Shown here: positions 1 through 9,124 of the stretch, one piece after another | Layout of the letters: every line of letters starts with the position of its first letter | How positions within the stretch are numbered: the first letter of the stretch is position 1 | Translations under genes and position numbers: made by a program | Origin: Trinickia diaoshuihuensis | Lineage (GTDB): Bacteria > Pseudomonadota > Gammaproteobacteria > Burkholderiales > Burkholderiaceae | Reading direction: 5' to 3' | NCBI RefSeq assembly: GCF_003390925.1 | Contig: NZ_QUBS01000089.1 | Span: 203,138-267,137 of the forward strand | Length of the DNA: 64,000 nt | Notes under the pieces: generated by a model | What the model saw: the letters and a program-made list of their open reading frames with translations, nothing else | Told to the model about the DNA's origin: nothing | Database searches by the model: none

Positions 1-1
1 C

Positions 2-1819
2 ATGCCGGGCGATGCCGGCCCACGGCGTATGACCTACGCGGAACTCGACGCGCGCGCGGATCGCGTGGCGGTGTCGTTGCGCGAGGCCGGAGCGACGCTC
101 GATGCACCGATCGCGCTATGCCTGAATCGCTCGGCCGAAACGGTCGTCGCGCTGCTCGGCGTCATGAAAGCCGGCGCCGCTTGGTTGCCGATCGACCCGG
201 ACTATCCGGCCGCGCGCATCGCCTACATGCTTGAAGATGCACGGCCCGCGTGCATCGTCACGCAGCGCGGGTTGCTCGACCGTGTGAGTCCCGCCGCGGC
301 GGGCAGCGGTACGGTCGTGCATTGCATCGATCAACTCGAAACATGGCCGCACTCTCGGCAAGCGGAATCGCTCGCGGCGGCATCCACCGGCGATCGACGA
401 GACGCGCACGAGGCAGCGACAGCGCGGCTCGCGTATCTCATCTACACGTCGGGCTCGACCGGTCGTCCGAAGGGCGCGGGCAATACGCACGCCGCGCTCG
501 CGAATCGAATCGCCTGGATGCAGGACGCCTATGCGCTGACTTCCAGCGACGTCGTGCTGCAAAAAACGCCGTTCGGTTTCGACGTCTCGGTGTGGGAGTT
601 CCTCTGGCCGCTTTCGGCCGGCGCGACGTTGGCGCTAGCGGCGCCCGGCTCGCATCGCGAACCCGCACGCCTCGTCGACGAGATCGAAGCGCTCGGTGTG
701 ACGACGATCCACTTCGTGCCGTCGATGCTGGCCGCCTTTCTCGGGTATCTGGAATCGTTCGGCGCGGCGTCGCGATGCGGCTCGCTCGTTCGGATCGTCT
801 CGAGCGGCGAAGCGCTGGCGGGCGAACTCGCCGTCAAGGCAACCGCGCTGATGCCGCAAGCTGCGATCCATAACCTCTACGGACCGACCGAGGCCGCCAT
901 CGATGTGTCTCATTGGACATGGGACGCGCTCTCGGTCGCGGATGCGGTGAGCGTACCGATCGGGATGCCGATCGCCAATACGCAACTGCACGTGCTCGAC
1001 GCGGCGTTGCAGCCGGTGCCCGTCGGTGCGATCGGCGAGCTGTACCTCGGCGGCGTGGGCCTCGCGCGCGGTTACTACCGCAGGCCATCGCTGACGGCCG
1101 AGCGTTTCGTTCCCGATCCGTTCGCGGCCGGCGGGCGCCTGTATCGCACGGGCGATCTCGTGACGCGCCGGGCCGACGGTGCGCTCGAGTATCTGGGGCG
1201 GATCGACAGCCAAGTCAAGCTGCGCGGACAGCGTATCGAGCCGGGCGAAATCGAAGCGGTATTGCGTACGCAGCCGGGCATCGACGATGTCGTCGTCATC
1301 GTGCGCGACGAGCAACTGATCGCCTATGTCGCGCGCGCGCGGTCGGTGCGGCTCGACCAAGGCGAACTATTGGCGCGGCTGCAAGCTCAGTTGCCGGCCT
1401 ACATGGTGCCGGCGCGTTTGATCGAACTCGACGCACTCCCGGTGACGCCGAACGGCAAATGCGACCGGGCCGCGCTGCCCGCGCCCGCATCGGTGGCGGA
1501 CGCCGTATTTGCCGCGCCGGCCAGCGAGACCGAGCGCGAGTTGGCCGCCATCTGGGGGCAAGTCCTGCGCGCCGAGCGCATCGGCCGCGACGACGATTTC
1601 TTCTTGCGTGGTGGCCATTCGCTATTGGCGGCGGCCGCGCATGCGCGGACGAATCGTCGATGGTCCGTGGCCTTGCCGCTGCGCACGTTGTTCGAAGCGC
1701 GCACGCTCGCGCGTTGCGCCGCGCTGATCGACGCCGAGTTAGCCGCGCAAGCAACGCGCGGGCATGGCGACGCCGTGCAGGCGATCGGCGCGTTGCTCGA
1801 TGAACTCGAGGCGAACTAA
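2..1819 (+). CDS. Non-ribosomal peptide synthetase, C-terminal part (Ser-type A domain and PCP), partial
   Basis: The window opens inside this NRPS gene, so only about 605 C-terminal residues are seen. They hold one adenylation domain (A3 motif YTSGSTGRPKG near residue 146, A8 GRIDSQVKLRG, A10 PNGKCDR) and a peptidyl carrier protein whose phosphopantetheine serine lies in FFLRGGHSLLA near residue 538. Aligning A4-A5 by eye gives specificity residues D-V-W-H-V-S-L-I-D-K, close to the known serine codes, so this module probably activates L-Ser. There is no thioesterase; the chain must pass to the next synthetase, whose start overlaps this stop (TAATG at 1817). Gene order matches orbI-orbJ of ornibactin/malleobactin clusters, where Ser is the third residue. 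The substrate is inferred; the family is certain. Confidence 0.95.
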   Translation: MPGDAGPRRMTYAELDARADRVAVSLREAGATLDAPIALCLNRSAETVVALLGVMKAGAAWLPIDPDYPAARIAYMLEDARPACIVTQRGLLDRVSPAAAGSGTVVHCIDQLETWPHSRQAESLAAASTGDRRDAHEAATARLAYLIYTSGSTGRPKGAGNTHAALANRIAWMQDAYALTSSDVVLQKTPFGFDVSVWEFLWPLSAGATLALAAPGSHREPARLVDEIEALGVTTIHFVPSMLAAFLGYLESFGAASRCGSLVRIVSSGEALAGELAVKATALMPQAAIHNLYGPTEAAIDVSHWTWDALSVADAVSVPIGMPIANTQLHVLDAALQPVPVGAIGELYLGGVGLARGYYRRPSLTAERFVPDPFAAGGRLYRTGDLVTRRADGALEYLGRIDSQVKLRGQRIEPGEIEAVLRTQPGIDDVVVIVRDEQLIAYVARARSVRLDQGELLARLQAQLPAYMVPARLIELDALPVTPNGKCDRAALPAPASVADAVFAAPASETERELAAIWGQVLRAERIGRDDDFFLRGGHSLLAAAAHARTNRRWSVALPLRTLFEARTLARCAALIDAELAAQATRGHGDAVQAIGALLDELEAN

Positions 1820-4800
1820 TGACGAACTCCATCTCTACCAATCCCTTAGCGCCGCGGTCTATGCCTTCGAGCGCCGATCTAGTCTCGCTCGCCGAGCGAT
1901 TCGCTCGGCTGCCGGCGGCGCAGCGGGCGCGTTTCGTCGGCAAGCTGAGCGACGCCGGTATTGACTTTCGCTTGCTGCCGATTCCCTCGGGCATCGCGCC
2001 GCCTGTGTCCGGCGCATCGTACGCACAGACACGAATCTGGCTACACGCGCGATTGATCGACGAGCCCGCGGCCTATCACATCGCATTGCGGCTCGAGCTC
2101 ACCGGCGAACTCGACGCCGGTGCGTTGCGGCGTGCATTCGATGCATTGGTCGCACGCCATGATGCGTTGCGTACGAGCTTCGTCGAATCGGCGGATGGCG
2201 GTCTCGAACAGTACGTCGCCGCGAGCGCCCCGTGTCCTTGGCGCATGAGCGACGCGAGAGGCGATGACGAGGCGTTTCGTACGGCGGAGCAGGCGGCGGC
2301 CGAGATCGCTCGCGCCGAAGAGGCCGAGCCGTTCGACCTTGCACATGGCCCGCTGCTTCGCGCGCATTTGATCGCGCTGTCGCCGCGCCTGCATTGGCTC
2401 GTCCTGACGATCCACCACATTGTGGCCGACGGCTGGTCGATCGACGTTGCGCTGGGCGAGTTGTCGGTGCTGTACGACGCATTCGCGGCGTCGAGCGCCG
2501 ATGCCTCGAATTTGCCGGCGCTCGTGCCGTTACCGGTTCGATACGCCGATTATGCTCAGTGGCAAAAACTCTGGCTCGAAGCGGGAGAGGGCGAGCGGCA
2601 ACTGGCGTTTTGGCGGCAGCGCCTCGATCCGGCGGCGGGCGTGCTTTCGCTCCCCGGTACTCGCTCGCGGCCTAAGCAGCGCGACGCGCGCGGCGCGCGC
2701 CACCATTTCGTGCTCGATGCTGCGTTAGGCGAGCGCGTGCGCTCGCTGGCCGCGGCCCGCCAGGCGACGCCGTTTGCCGTCCTGCTTGCCGCGCTGCACG
2801 CGCTGGCGGCGCGCGCGAGTTCCGAGCGTCGGATTCAGATCGGCGTGCCCGCCGCTAATCGATCCCGCGTGGAAACGATCGGTTTGATCGGGTGTTTCGT
2901 CAATACCGTCGTCGTGTCGGCCGACGTGGCGCCGCGTGCGCGTTTCGATGCGCTTGTCGATCAAGTCCAGCAAGCGCTGGTCGATGCGCAGTCGCATGAA
3001 GACGTGCCGCTCGATCAGGTCATCGATGCATTGGGCGTGGCACGCGATGCGAGCCATCACCCGCTGTTTCAAATGATGGCGACCTACGCCGTGGCCCAGC
3101 CGCTGCCGCGTTTCGGCCGCGCGCAGGCGACGCCGTTACCCACCGATTCGTGCTTTGCGAAATTCGACCTGGCGGTAGGGTTCGAGGCCCGAGAGGACGG
3201 CGCATTCGACGCGGCATTCGTGTACGCGCAAGACCTCTTCGACGCGCAGACGGTGGCCCGCTTAGCCGCACGGTACGTGCAGTGTTTGACGAATGCGCTA
3301 ACCGCGCCGTCGGTGGCGATCGGCGATATCGAATGGCTAACGGACGACGATTGGCGCGAGATCGACGCCTGCCACGGCGCGACGCCCGCGATCGATACGC
3401 GCGTTTCGGCGTTCGTGCCGATCCACGCACGCATTGCGGCGCTGGCTAGCGAGCAGCCGGCGGCGTGCGCCGTCTCGGATTCGTTCATGAGTCTGACGCG
3501 CTCCGAACTCGAGGCGCGCGCCGATGCGCTTGCGCGGCAATTGGTGCAGGCCGGTGTCGGGCCCGAGGTGCGCGTGGGCATCGCACTGGGCCGATCCGTG
3601 CAGTTGATCGTCGCGCTGCTCGCGATTTTGAAAGCGGGCGGGGCGTTCGTTCCGCTCGATCCTTCGCATCCGATCGAGCGCACGGCCCATGTCATCGATG
3701 ATGCGCGAATCGATTTCGTGATCACGCAGCGCGCGCATGCCGGCGCGCTCCCGTTGCGCGAGCATGTGCGCGTTTGGACATTGGATGCGGACAGGCAGGA
3801 GCACGCACGGCACGAGAGCGATCGGCCGGTATGCATGATGCCGCATCCGCGGCAAACCGCCTACGTGATCTATACGTCGGGCTCCACCGGTGTGCCGAAA
3901 GGCGTGGTCGTCGAGCACGGTGCGATCGCGATGCACTGCGCGGCGATTGCCGAACAGTACGGCATGCGCGATGACGATCGCGTCCTGCATTTCGCCTCGA
4001 TCAACTTCGACGGCGCGCACGAATGCTGGATGGCGCCGCTCGCGGCGGGCACACCGGTGCGCCTAAGCGACGACGCGTTATGGTCCGCCCAGGAGACGCT
4101 CGCGGTCATTGAACGCGAGTCCATTACGGTCGCCGCGTTCGTGCCCGGCTATGCGTTGCAACTGGCGGCGTGGGCCGCGCGCCACGGGGCGCCTCCCTCG
4201 CTGCGGTCGTTGACCGTCGGCGGCGAGGCGACTTCGCTCGAAGCATGCGCTGCCTTGCGCGCGGCGTTTCCGGGCGTGCGCATCGTCAACGGCTACGGTC
4301 CGACCGAAACCGTGGTCACGCCGTTGCTATGGATGCTCGACGGCGCCGCGGATGCGCCCGTCGCCGAGGCGTCGGCCTATCTGCCGGTCGGCACGCCCGT
4401 GGGCGCGCGCACGGCCCACGTGCTCGACGAGGGGATGCGGCCGTTGCCGGCCGGCGCGGCCGGCGAGCTCTATCTCGGCGGCTTCGGCGTTGCACGGGGC
4501 TATCACGCCCGCGCGGCGTTGACGGCCGAGCGATTCGTTCCTGATCCTTACGGCGAACCGGGCGCGCGTCTATACCGCACCGGAGATCTCGTGCGCCGCC
4601 GGCGCGACGGCGCCATCGAGTTCCTCGGTCGGATCGACCATCAGGTGAAGCTGCGCGGACTGCGCATCGAACTCGGCGAGATCGAGTCGAAGCTGATCGG
4701 GCACGCGAGCGTGCGCGATGCGGTCGCACTCGTGCGCGGCGCGGGGGCCGATGCGGCGCTCCTGGCGTATGTCGAACCCTACGAGATCGCCCCGGCGATC

Positions 4801-6579
4801 GAGGGCGAGGCGCTGTGCGCCTACTTACGCGGCGTTGTTCCCGATTACATGGTGCCCTCGCACATCGTCGTCATGGAGCGCCTGCCGCGCACCCCGAACG
4901 GCAAGGTCGACCGAGCCGCATTGCCGTCGCCGGCGGCACGCGCACGCGGCTTCGAGCCGCCTGCGCCCGGCATCGAAACGGCCCTTGCGCAGATCTGGTG
5001 CGACGTGCTCGGTACGGATCGCATCGGGCGCAACGACGAGTTCTTCGCCGCCGGCGGCCATTCGCTGAAAGCCGTCGCGGTCGCCGCACGCGTGGCCGAA
5101 CGGCTGGGCCGGGAGGTACCGCTGCGCGCGCTGTTCGAAGCGCCGACGCTCGCGGCCTACGCGCGGCGCGTGAAAGAGGCGCCATCGCACCATCGGCAGG
5201 CCGAACCCGATACGGCCGAGCCGGGCTCCGCGGACGATCGCCTCTCGAATGCGCAGATGGCACTTTGGTTTCTCTGGCGGGCGGCGCCGACGACGGCTTC
5301 CCACCATATCGCGCTTGCAATGCGCCTTACCGGGCCGCTCGATCGGCCGGCCTTGCAGCGCGCCCTGCAAAGCATGGCGCAACGCACCGCCGCACTGCGG
5401 ATGGGCATCGTCGATGGGGCGCAGCCGCGGCGGGTCGTATCGGCTTCGAATTCAGTCGAGCTCGCGTTTGACGATTTGTATGGGCGAGCGGACGAGCCGG
5501 ACCGGCTCCGCCTCGCGCGGCATGCGACCGACGAAGAGGCGCTGCGCCCGTTCCCAATGACCGGCGCGCCGCTCTGGCGGGCTCGTTTGATCCGTCTTGG
5601 CGAGGACGAGCACGTTTTATCGCTCGTCGTGCATCACGCGGTGGCCGACGGACAATCGATCTCCCTTTGGCTCGACGGATTGCGCCGGGCTTATATGAAC
5701 GAACTCGACGCGGTATCCGTGGAGGACGCTGCTTCGAAAGCGCTCACCGCATCGGCCGTACCGGCCCCGCCGCTCGTCCCTCAGGCACCGATCGAACGCG
5801 ACGCGCGCTATTGGCGAGCGCAGTTACTCGACGCCGCTCCGTTGCCGTTGCCGAGGCGCGCGCCACGCCCCGCGCAGGCATCGACGCCGGGTTGGGGTGC
5901 CACGCGTATCGCCTTCGCCCTCGATCGCGGCGTGGGGGACGCGCTGAGAACCCGCGCGCAAGCCGTCAATGCAACGCTGCCCATGCTCATGCATGCGGTG
6001 CTGAACATCGCTTTGGCGCGCGAGCTCGCGGTGCGCGATCAACCCGTGGGGGTCCTGGCATCGAACCGCAATGCCCACAGCCGGACGGCCATGGGCCTGT
6101 TCGTCGAAACGCTGATCGTGCGCACACGGATCGCGCGCGAGGCGACCCTGCTCGACGTCGTGGCGGCGGTGCGCGATGCGACGCTCGACGCCTACGAACA
6201 TATGGCGGCGCCGCTCACCGCGATCCTAGGCGCCGCACGTGACAAAAACGGCGATGGCCATCCGTTGCTGGCGGTGCTGTTCAACTATGTGCGAGCCGCG
6301 GCTGAGCCGACGCAATGGGGCGGCCTCCAGGTCGCGCCATTCAACGACGTGCGCCGCCGCATGCTGTTCGAACTCGAACTCGATATCGCGGAGGACGCGC
6401 AAGGCGATTTGCGCGGCGCCTTCTCGTTTGCGCATGAGCGGATCGACGAGTCATTCGCGCGCCGGCTTTCGCGCGCCTATTTGCGTGCGATCGAACAGTT
6501 GGCCGATACGCCGGCCGCGTGCGTGTTTGAATCCGTCGCGGCCGCGCGGGCGGGTTCGATTGAAATGGAACACCCATGA
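1819..6579 (+). CDS. Non-ribosomal peptide synthetase C-A-PCP-C (OrbJ-like)
   Basis: This 1586-residue synthetase has condensation (HHIVADGWS near residue 200), adenylation (YTSGSTGVPKG near 685, NGKVDR before the carrier), carrier protein (AAGGHSLKAV near 1080) and a second condensation domain (HHAVADGQS near 1273) at the very end. There is no thioesterase. The A-domain code read by eye is D-G-E-A-T-G-G-V-T-K, of the type linked to modified ornithine in Burkholderia siderophores, so N5-hydroxyornithine (acylated or not) is the likely substrate. In ornibactin the product is released by amide formation with putrescine, and the terminal C domain fits that role; this is inference. The start overlaps the upstream stop and the stop overlaps the next ATG (ATGA at 6576), so the genes are translationally coupled. 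Confidence 0.95.
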   Translation: MTNSISTNPLAPRSMPSSADLVSLAERFARLPAAQRARFVGKLSDAGIDFRLLPIPSGIAPPVSGASYAQTRIWLHARLIDEPAAYHIALRLELTGELDAGALRRAFDALVARHDALRTSFVESADGGLEQYVAASAPCPWRMSDARGDDEAFRTAEQAAAEIARAEEAEPFDLAHGPLLRAHLIALSPRLHWLVLTIHHIVADGWSIDVALGELSVLYDAFAASSADASNLPALVPLPVRYADYAQWQKLWLEAGEGERQLAFWRQRLDPAAGVLSLPGTRSRPKQRDARGARHHFVLDAALGERVRSLAAARQATPFAVLLAALHALAARASSERRIQIGVPAANRSRVETIGLIGCFVNTVVVSADVAPRARFDALVDQVQQALVDAQSHEDVPLDQVIDALGVARDASHHPLFQMMATYAVAQPLPRFGRAQATPLPTDSCFAKFDLAVGFEAREDGAFDAAFVYAQDLFDAQTVARLAARYVQCLTNALTAPSVAIGDIEWLTDDDWREIDACHGATPAIDTRVSAFVPIHARIAALASEQPAACAVSDSFMSLTRSELEARADALARQLVQAGVGPEVRVGIALGRSVQLIVALLAILKAGGAFVPLDPSHPIERTAHVIDDARIDFVITQRAHAGALPLREHVRVWTLDADRQEHARHESDRPVCMMPHPRQTAYVIYTSGSTGVPKGVVVEHGAIAMHCAAIAEQYGMRDDDRVLHFASINFDGAHECWMAPLAAGTPVRLSDDALWSAQETLAVIERESITVAAFVPGYALQLAAWAARHGAPPSLRSLTVGGEATSLEACAALRAAFPGVRIVNGYGPTETVVTPLLWMLDGAADAPVAEASAYLPVGTPVGARTAHVLDEGMRPLPAGAAGELYLGGFGVARGYHARAALTAERFVPDPYGEPGARLYRTGDLVRRRRDGAIEFLGRIDHQVKLRGLRIELGEIESKLIGHASVRDAVALVRGAGADAALLAYVEPYEIAPAIEGEALCAYLRGVVPDYMVPSHIVVMERLPRTPNGKVDRAALPSPAARARGFEPPAPGIETALAQIWCDVLGTDRIGRNDEFFAAGGHSLKAVAVAARVAERLGREVPLRALFEAPTLAAYARRVKEAPSHHRQAEPDTAEPGSADDRLSNAQMALWFLWRAAPTTASHHIALAMRLTGPLDRPALQRALQSMAQRTAALRMGIVDGAQPRRVVSASNSVELAFDDLYGRADEPDRLRLARHATDEEALRPFPMTGAPLWRARLIRLGEDEHVLSLVVHHAVADGQSISLWLDGLRRAYMNELDAVSVEDAASKALTASAVPAPPLVPQAPIERDARYWRAQLLDAAPLPLPRRAPRPAQASTPGWGATRIAFALDRGVGDALRTRAQAVNATLPMLMHAVLNIALARELAVRDQPVGVLASNRNAHSRTAMGLFVETLIVRTRIAREATLLDVVAAVRDATLDAYEHMAAPLTAILGAARDKNGDGHPLLAVLFNYVRAAAEPTQWGGLQVAPFNDVRRRMLFELELDIAEDAQGDLRGAFSFAHERIDESFARRLSRAYLRAIEQLADTPAACVFESVAAARAGSIEMEHP

Positions 6580-7640
6580 GCGAAAACGATACGTTGACCG
6601 AAACAAACTTGTCGATAGCGTACGCGGGGATGGAGGGCATCCCCGCGCTCGTTGCCTCGGGCGCGGACGAAGCAGTCGCCGTGCATCGAGCCGGCGCAAT
6701 GGGAGGCAATGGCGCTGCCGATACGCTCGTGTTGCACGCGCGTTGGATGCCTGGGCGCGGGTTAGTCGATCTCACGTGGGCAAGCACCGCGCATGGCGAG
6801 TTGCGGCATGCAGCCTTGCTCGCCGCATTCGGCGTGGCATTCGCAGCCGATCGTTCTTGCCGCGCCATCAGCGTGGACACAGCCCATATCGGCCGTCGCG
6901 CGCTAGATTCGTTGCGCCGTTGCGGCGTATTGACTATGGGCGGCAAGTGTCTGCGCGAGACGTGGGCGCAGCAACCCGATCTGTGGTTGACGGGTGCGGC
7001 CCGGCTGCCCCCCGCGGCACTCAGCTACGAGATGACCGGCATGATCCGCCATCCGCGCCGCCCGCCGTACCGAGACGGCATCGTCTACACGCGCGAGCTT
7101 CCCAGGTTCGGCCACCGCTTCACGTTGCGCACGGCATCGATCGAATCCGACCTGCCGGTGCTGCATCAGTGGCTGAACGAGCCTCGCGTGAACGCGTTTT
7201 GGGGCGAGGCGGGCGGGCTCCACGCCCATCGCGCGTACCTCGAGCGGCAATTGGCGGCACCCCACGTGCACCCGTTGATCGGTGCCTTCGACGATGAGCC
7301 GTTCGGCTACTTCGAGGCTTACTGGGCGAAGGAGGACCGGATCTCGCCGTTCGCGGAGCCCGGCGAGCACGATCGCGGCGTGCATATGCTCGTCGGTCAA
7401 ACGCGCTGGCGCGGCGCGCATTGCGTGGCCGCCTGGCTGCCTTCGCTCCTGCATTACCTCTTTCTCGACGATCCACGCACGCAAGCGGTCGTGTGCGAGC
7501 CGCGCCACGACAACGTTCGCATGATCGCTTATCTGCGCGAGCATGGCTTCGCCGCGCTGCGGCCGTTCGATTTTCCGCATAAGCGTGCATTGCTGATGCG
7601 CACGATCCGCGAGTCGTTCTTCGATGCGCGCCCCATCTGA
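6576..7640 (+). CDS. Siderophore GNAT-type N-acyltransferase (OrbK/IucB-like)
   Basis: A 354-residue protein whose C-terminal half, from about residue 175, is a siderophore-type acetyltransferase domain of the IucB/AlcB/MbtK group. Visible hallmarks are HPLIGAFDDEPFGYFEAYW near residue 232, a DRGVHMLVG stretch and LDDPRTQAVVCEPRHDN, which form the acyl-CoA site in this family. It probably acylates the N5-hydroxyl amine of ornithine made by PvdA. It is coupled to the NRPS by a 4-base overlap and followed 30 bases later by pvdA. A clear paralogue lies at 11353-12327. The N-terminal 170 residues are less conserved between the two copies. Which acyl chain is used cannot be told from sequence. Confidence 0.85.
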   Translation: MSENDTLTETNLSIAYAGMEGIPALVASGADEAVAVHRAGAMGGNGAADTLVLHARWMPGRGLVDLTWASTAHGELRHAALLAAFGVAFAADRSCRAISVDTAHIGRRALDSLRRCGVLTMGGKCLRETWAQQPDLWLTGAARLPPAALSYEMTGMIRHPRRPPYRDGIVYTRELPRFGHRFTLRTASIESDLPVLHQWLNEPRVNAFWGEAGGLHAHRAYLERQLAAPHVHPLIGAFDDEPFGYFEAYWAKEDRISPFAEPGEHDRGVHMLVGQTRWRGAHCVAAWLPSLLHYLFLDDPRTQAVVCEPRHDNVRMIAYLREHGFAALRPFDFPHKRALLMRTIRESFFDARPI

Positions 7641-7670
7641 CGGACACATATTTTGACTAGGAGAATCGTC

Positions 7671-9062
7671 ATGACGACACGAGACGATGCGTACGACCTG
7701 ATCGGCGTCGGCTTCGGCCCATCCAATCTCGCTTTGGCCGTGCGCTTGGCGCAAAGCGATGCCGCCGGGTTGCTGCGCACGACGTACCTCGAACGCCAGC
7801 CGGAATTCGGCTGGCATCGCGGCATGCTGCTCGACGATAGCCGCATGCAGATTTCCTTTCTGAAAGATCTTGCGATGCTGCGCGATCCGACGAGCCGCTT
7901 CACCTTCGTGAACTATTTGTTCGAACAGGGGCGCTTGCAGGACTTCGTCAATCTCAAGCAGTTTTATCCGACGCGCATCGAGTTTCACGATTATTTGCGT
8001 TGGGTCGCGCGCGGCTTCGATGATTTGGTCGGTTACGGAGAGGACGTGACCTCCATTGAACCGGTCTTCGATACGCGAGACCGCCGTGTCGTGACGCATG
8101 TGCGCGTGCGTTCGCTCGACGCCGCCGGTCGCGTCCGCGAGCGGGCCGCACGCGCGCTGTCGATCGGTATCGGCGGCGCGCCCGCTGTGCCGGCGCCGTT
8201 CGCGTCCCTCGCTGCCCGGCGCGATCCGGCGCTCGTACATTCGTCGGCGTATCTGTCCTCGATCGGCGCGTTGATCGGCGACGGATCGGCACGCAGGCGC
8301 GTGGCCGTGATCGGCGGCGGCCAGAGCGCCGCGGAGGTGTTCGTCGATTTGACGCGACGCTTCCCGAACGTGGACGCGACGTTGATCATGCGCGGTCCCG
8401 CGCTGCGGCCCGCCGACGACAGCCCGTTCGTCAACGAGATCTTCAATCCGTCCTTTACCGACGTCATTTATGCACAGCCGGACGATCGGCGGCGAGCCAC
8501 GTTGGAAACGTTTCGGAGCACGAACTACTCGGTGGTCGACCGGCCGCTGATCGAATCGATCTACGAGCTTTTCTATATGCAGCGCGTGCGTGCCGATGTG
8601 CGACATCGACTGATCGCGAATGCGTCGATCGACTCGGCCGGGCGGATCGAGACGAACGCGCGCGAAAGCGGGATCGAATTGCACGTGCGTGCGGGCGAGG
8701 GCGCGCAGCGCTGCGTCGAACGCTTCGACGCCGTCGTGCTGGCCACCGGATACCGGCGTGACGGCCACCTGGCCTTGCTCGAAGGTCTGACCGATGCGCT
8801 CGGCGTTTCGCCGGCTCGCTGCGATGTGACGCGCGACTACCGCTTGCAGACGGGCGGGCACTTTCAGCCGCACATCTATCTGCAAGGATGCTGCGAAGAC
8901 ACCCACGGACTCAGCGACACGCTGCTGTCGGTACTCGCTTGCCGGGCCGACGAAATCGCCGCTTCGCTGCTGCAACGGGCACCGCAGCCACCGCGGGCCG
9001 ATGCCATTCGCGCGCAAGCGCACAACGGGGCGAGCGACAGTCTGGCGGCTGTCGCTCTGTAA
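7671..9062 (+). CDS. pvdA: L-ornithine N5-monooxygenase (PvdA/OrbF-type)
   Basis: A 463-residue flavin-dependent N-hydroxylating monooxygenase of the PvdA/SidA/IucD family, which makes N5-hydroxyornithine from ornithine, NADPH and O2 in the cytoplasm. The FAD motif GVGFGPSNLA is at residues 12-21, the NADPH motif VIGGGQSAAE near 213, and the C-terminal ATGYRRDG signature near 357. I place the start at ATG 7671 because AGGAGA ends seven bases upstream; an in-frame TTG at 7653 has no such site. It sits between an acyltransferase and the TonB receptor gene. In ornibactin clusters a formyltransferase gene (pvdF) usually follows; none is present here. Confidence 0.93.
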   Translation: MTTRDDAYDLIGVGFGPSNLALAVRLAQSDAAGLLRTTYLERQPEFGWHRGMLLDDSRMQISFLKDLAMLRDPTSRFTFVNYLFEQGRLQDFVNLKQFYPTRIEFHDYLRWVARGFDDLVGYGEDVTSIEPVFDTRDRRVVTHVRVRSLDAAGRVRERAARALSIGIGGAPAVPAPFASLAARRDPALVHSSAYLSSIGALIGDGSARRRVAVIGGGQSAAEVFVDLTRRFPNVDATLIMRGPALRPADDSPFVNEIFNPSFTDVIYAQPDDRRRATLETFRSTNYSVVDRPLIESIYELFYMQRVRADVRHRLIANASIDSAGRIETNARESGIELHVRAGEGAQRCVERFDAVVLATGYRRDGHLALLEGLTDALGVSPARCDVTRDYRLQTGGHFQPHIYLQGCCEDTHGLSDTLLSVLACRADEIAASLLQRAPQPPRADAIRAQAHNGASDSLAAVAL

Positions 9063-9124
9063 TCGATCGCCGTGGCGGCGAGGCTGCCGTGCGGCATAAA
9101 ACAGTGAAAAAAACGGAGTTATCG

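Noticed and set aside
8888..9124. Longer start for the first TonB receptor
   Set aside because: The extension lies in the pvdA coding region and would bury the signal peptide; ATG 9125 has a good ribosome site.
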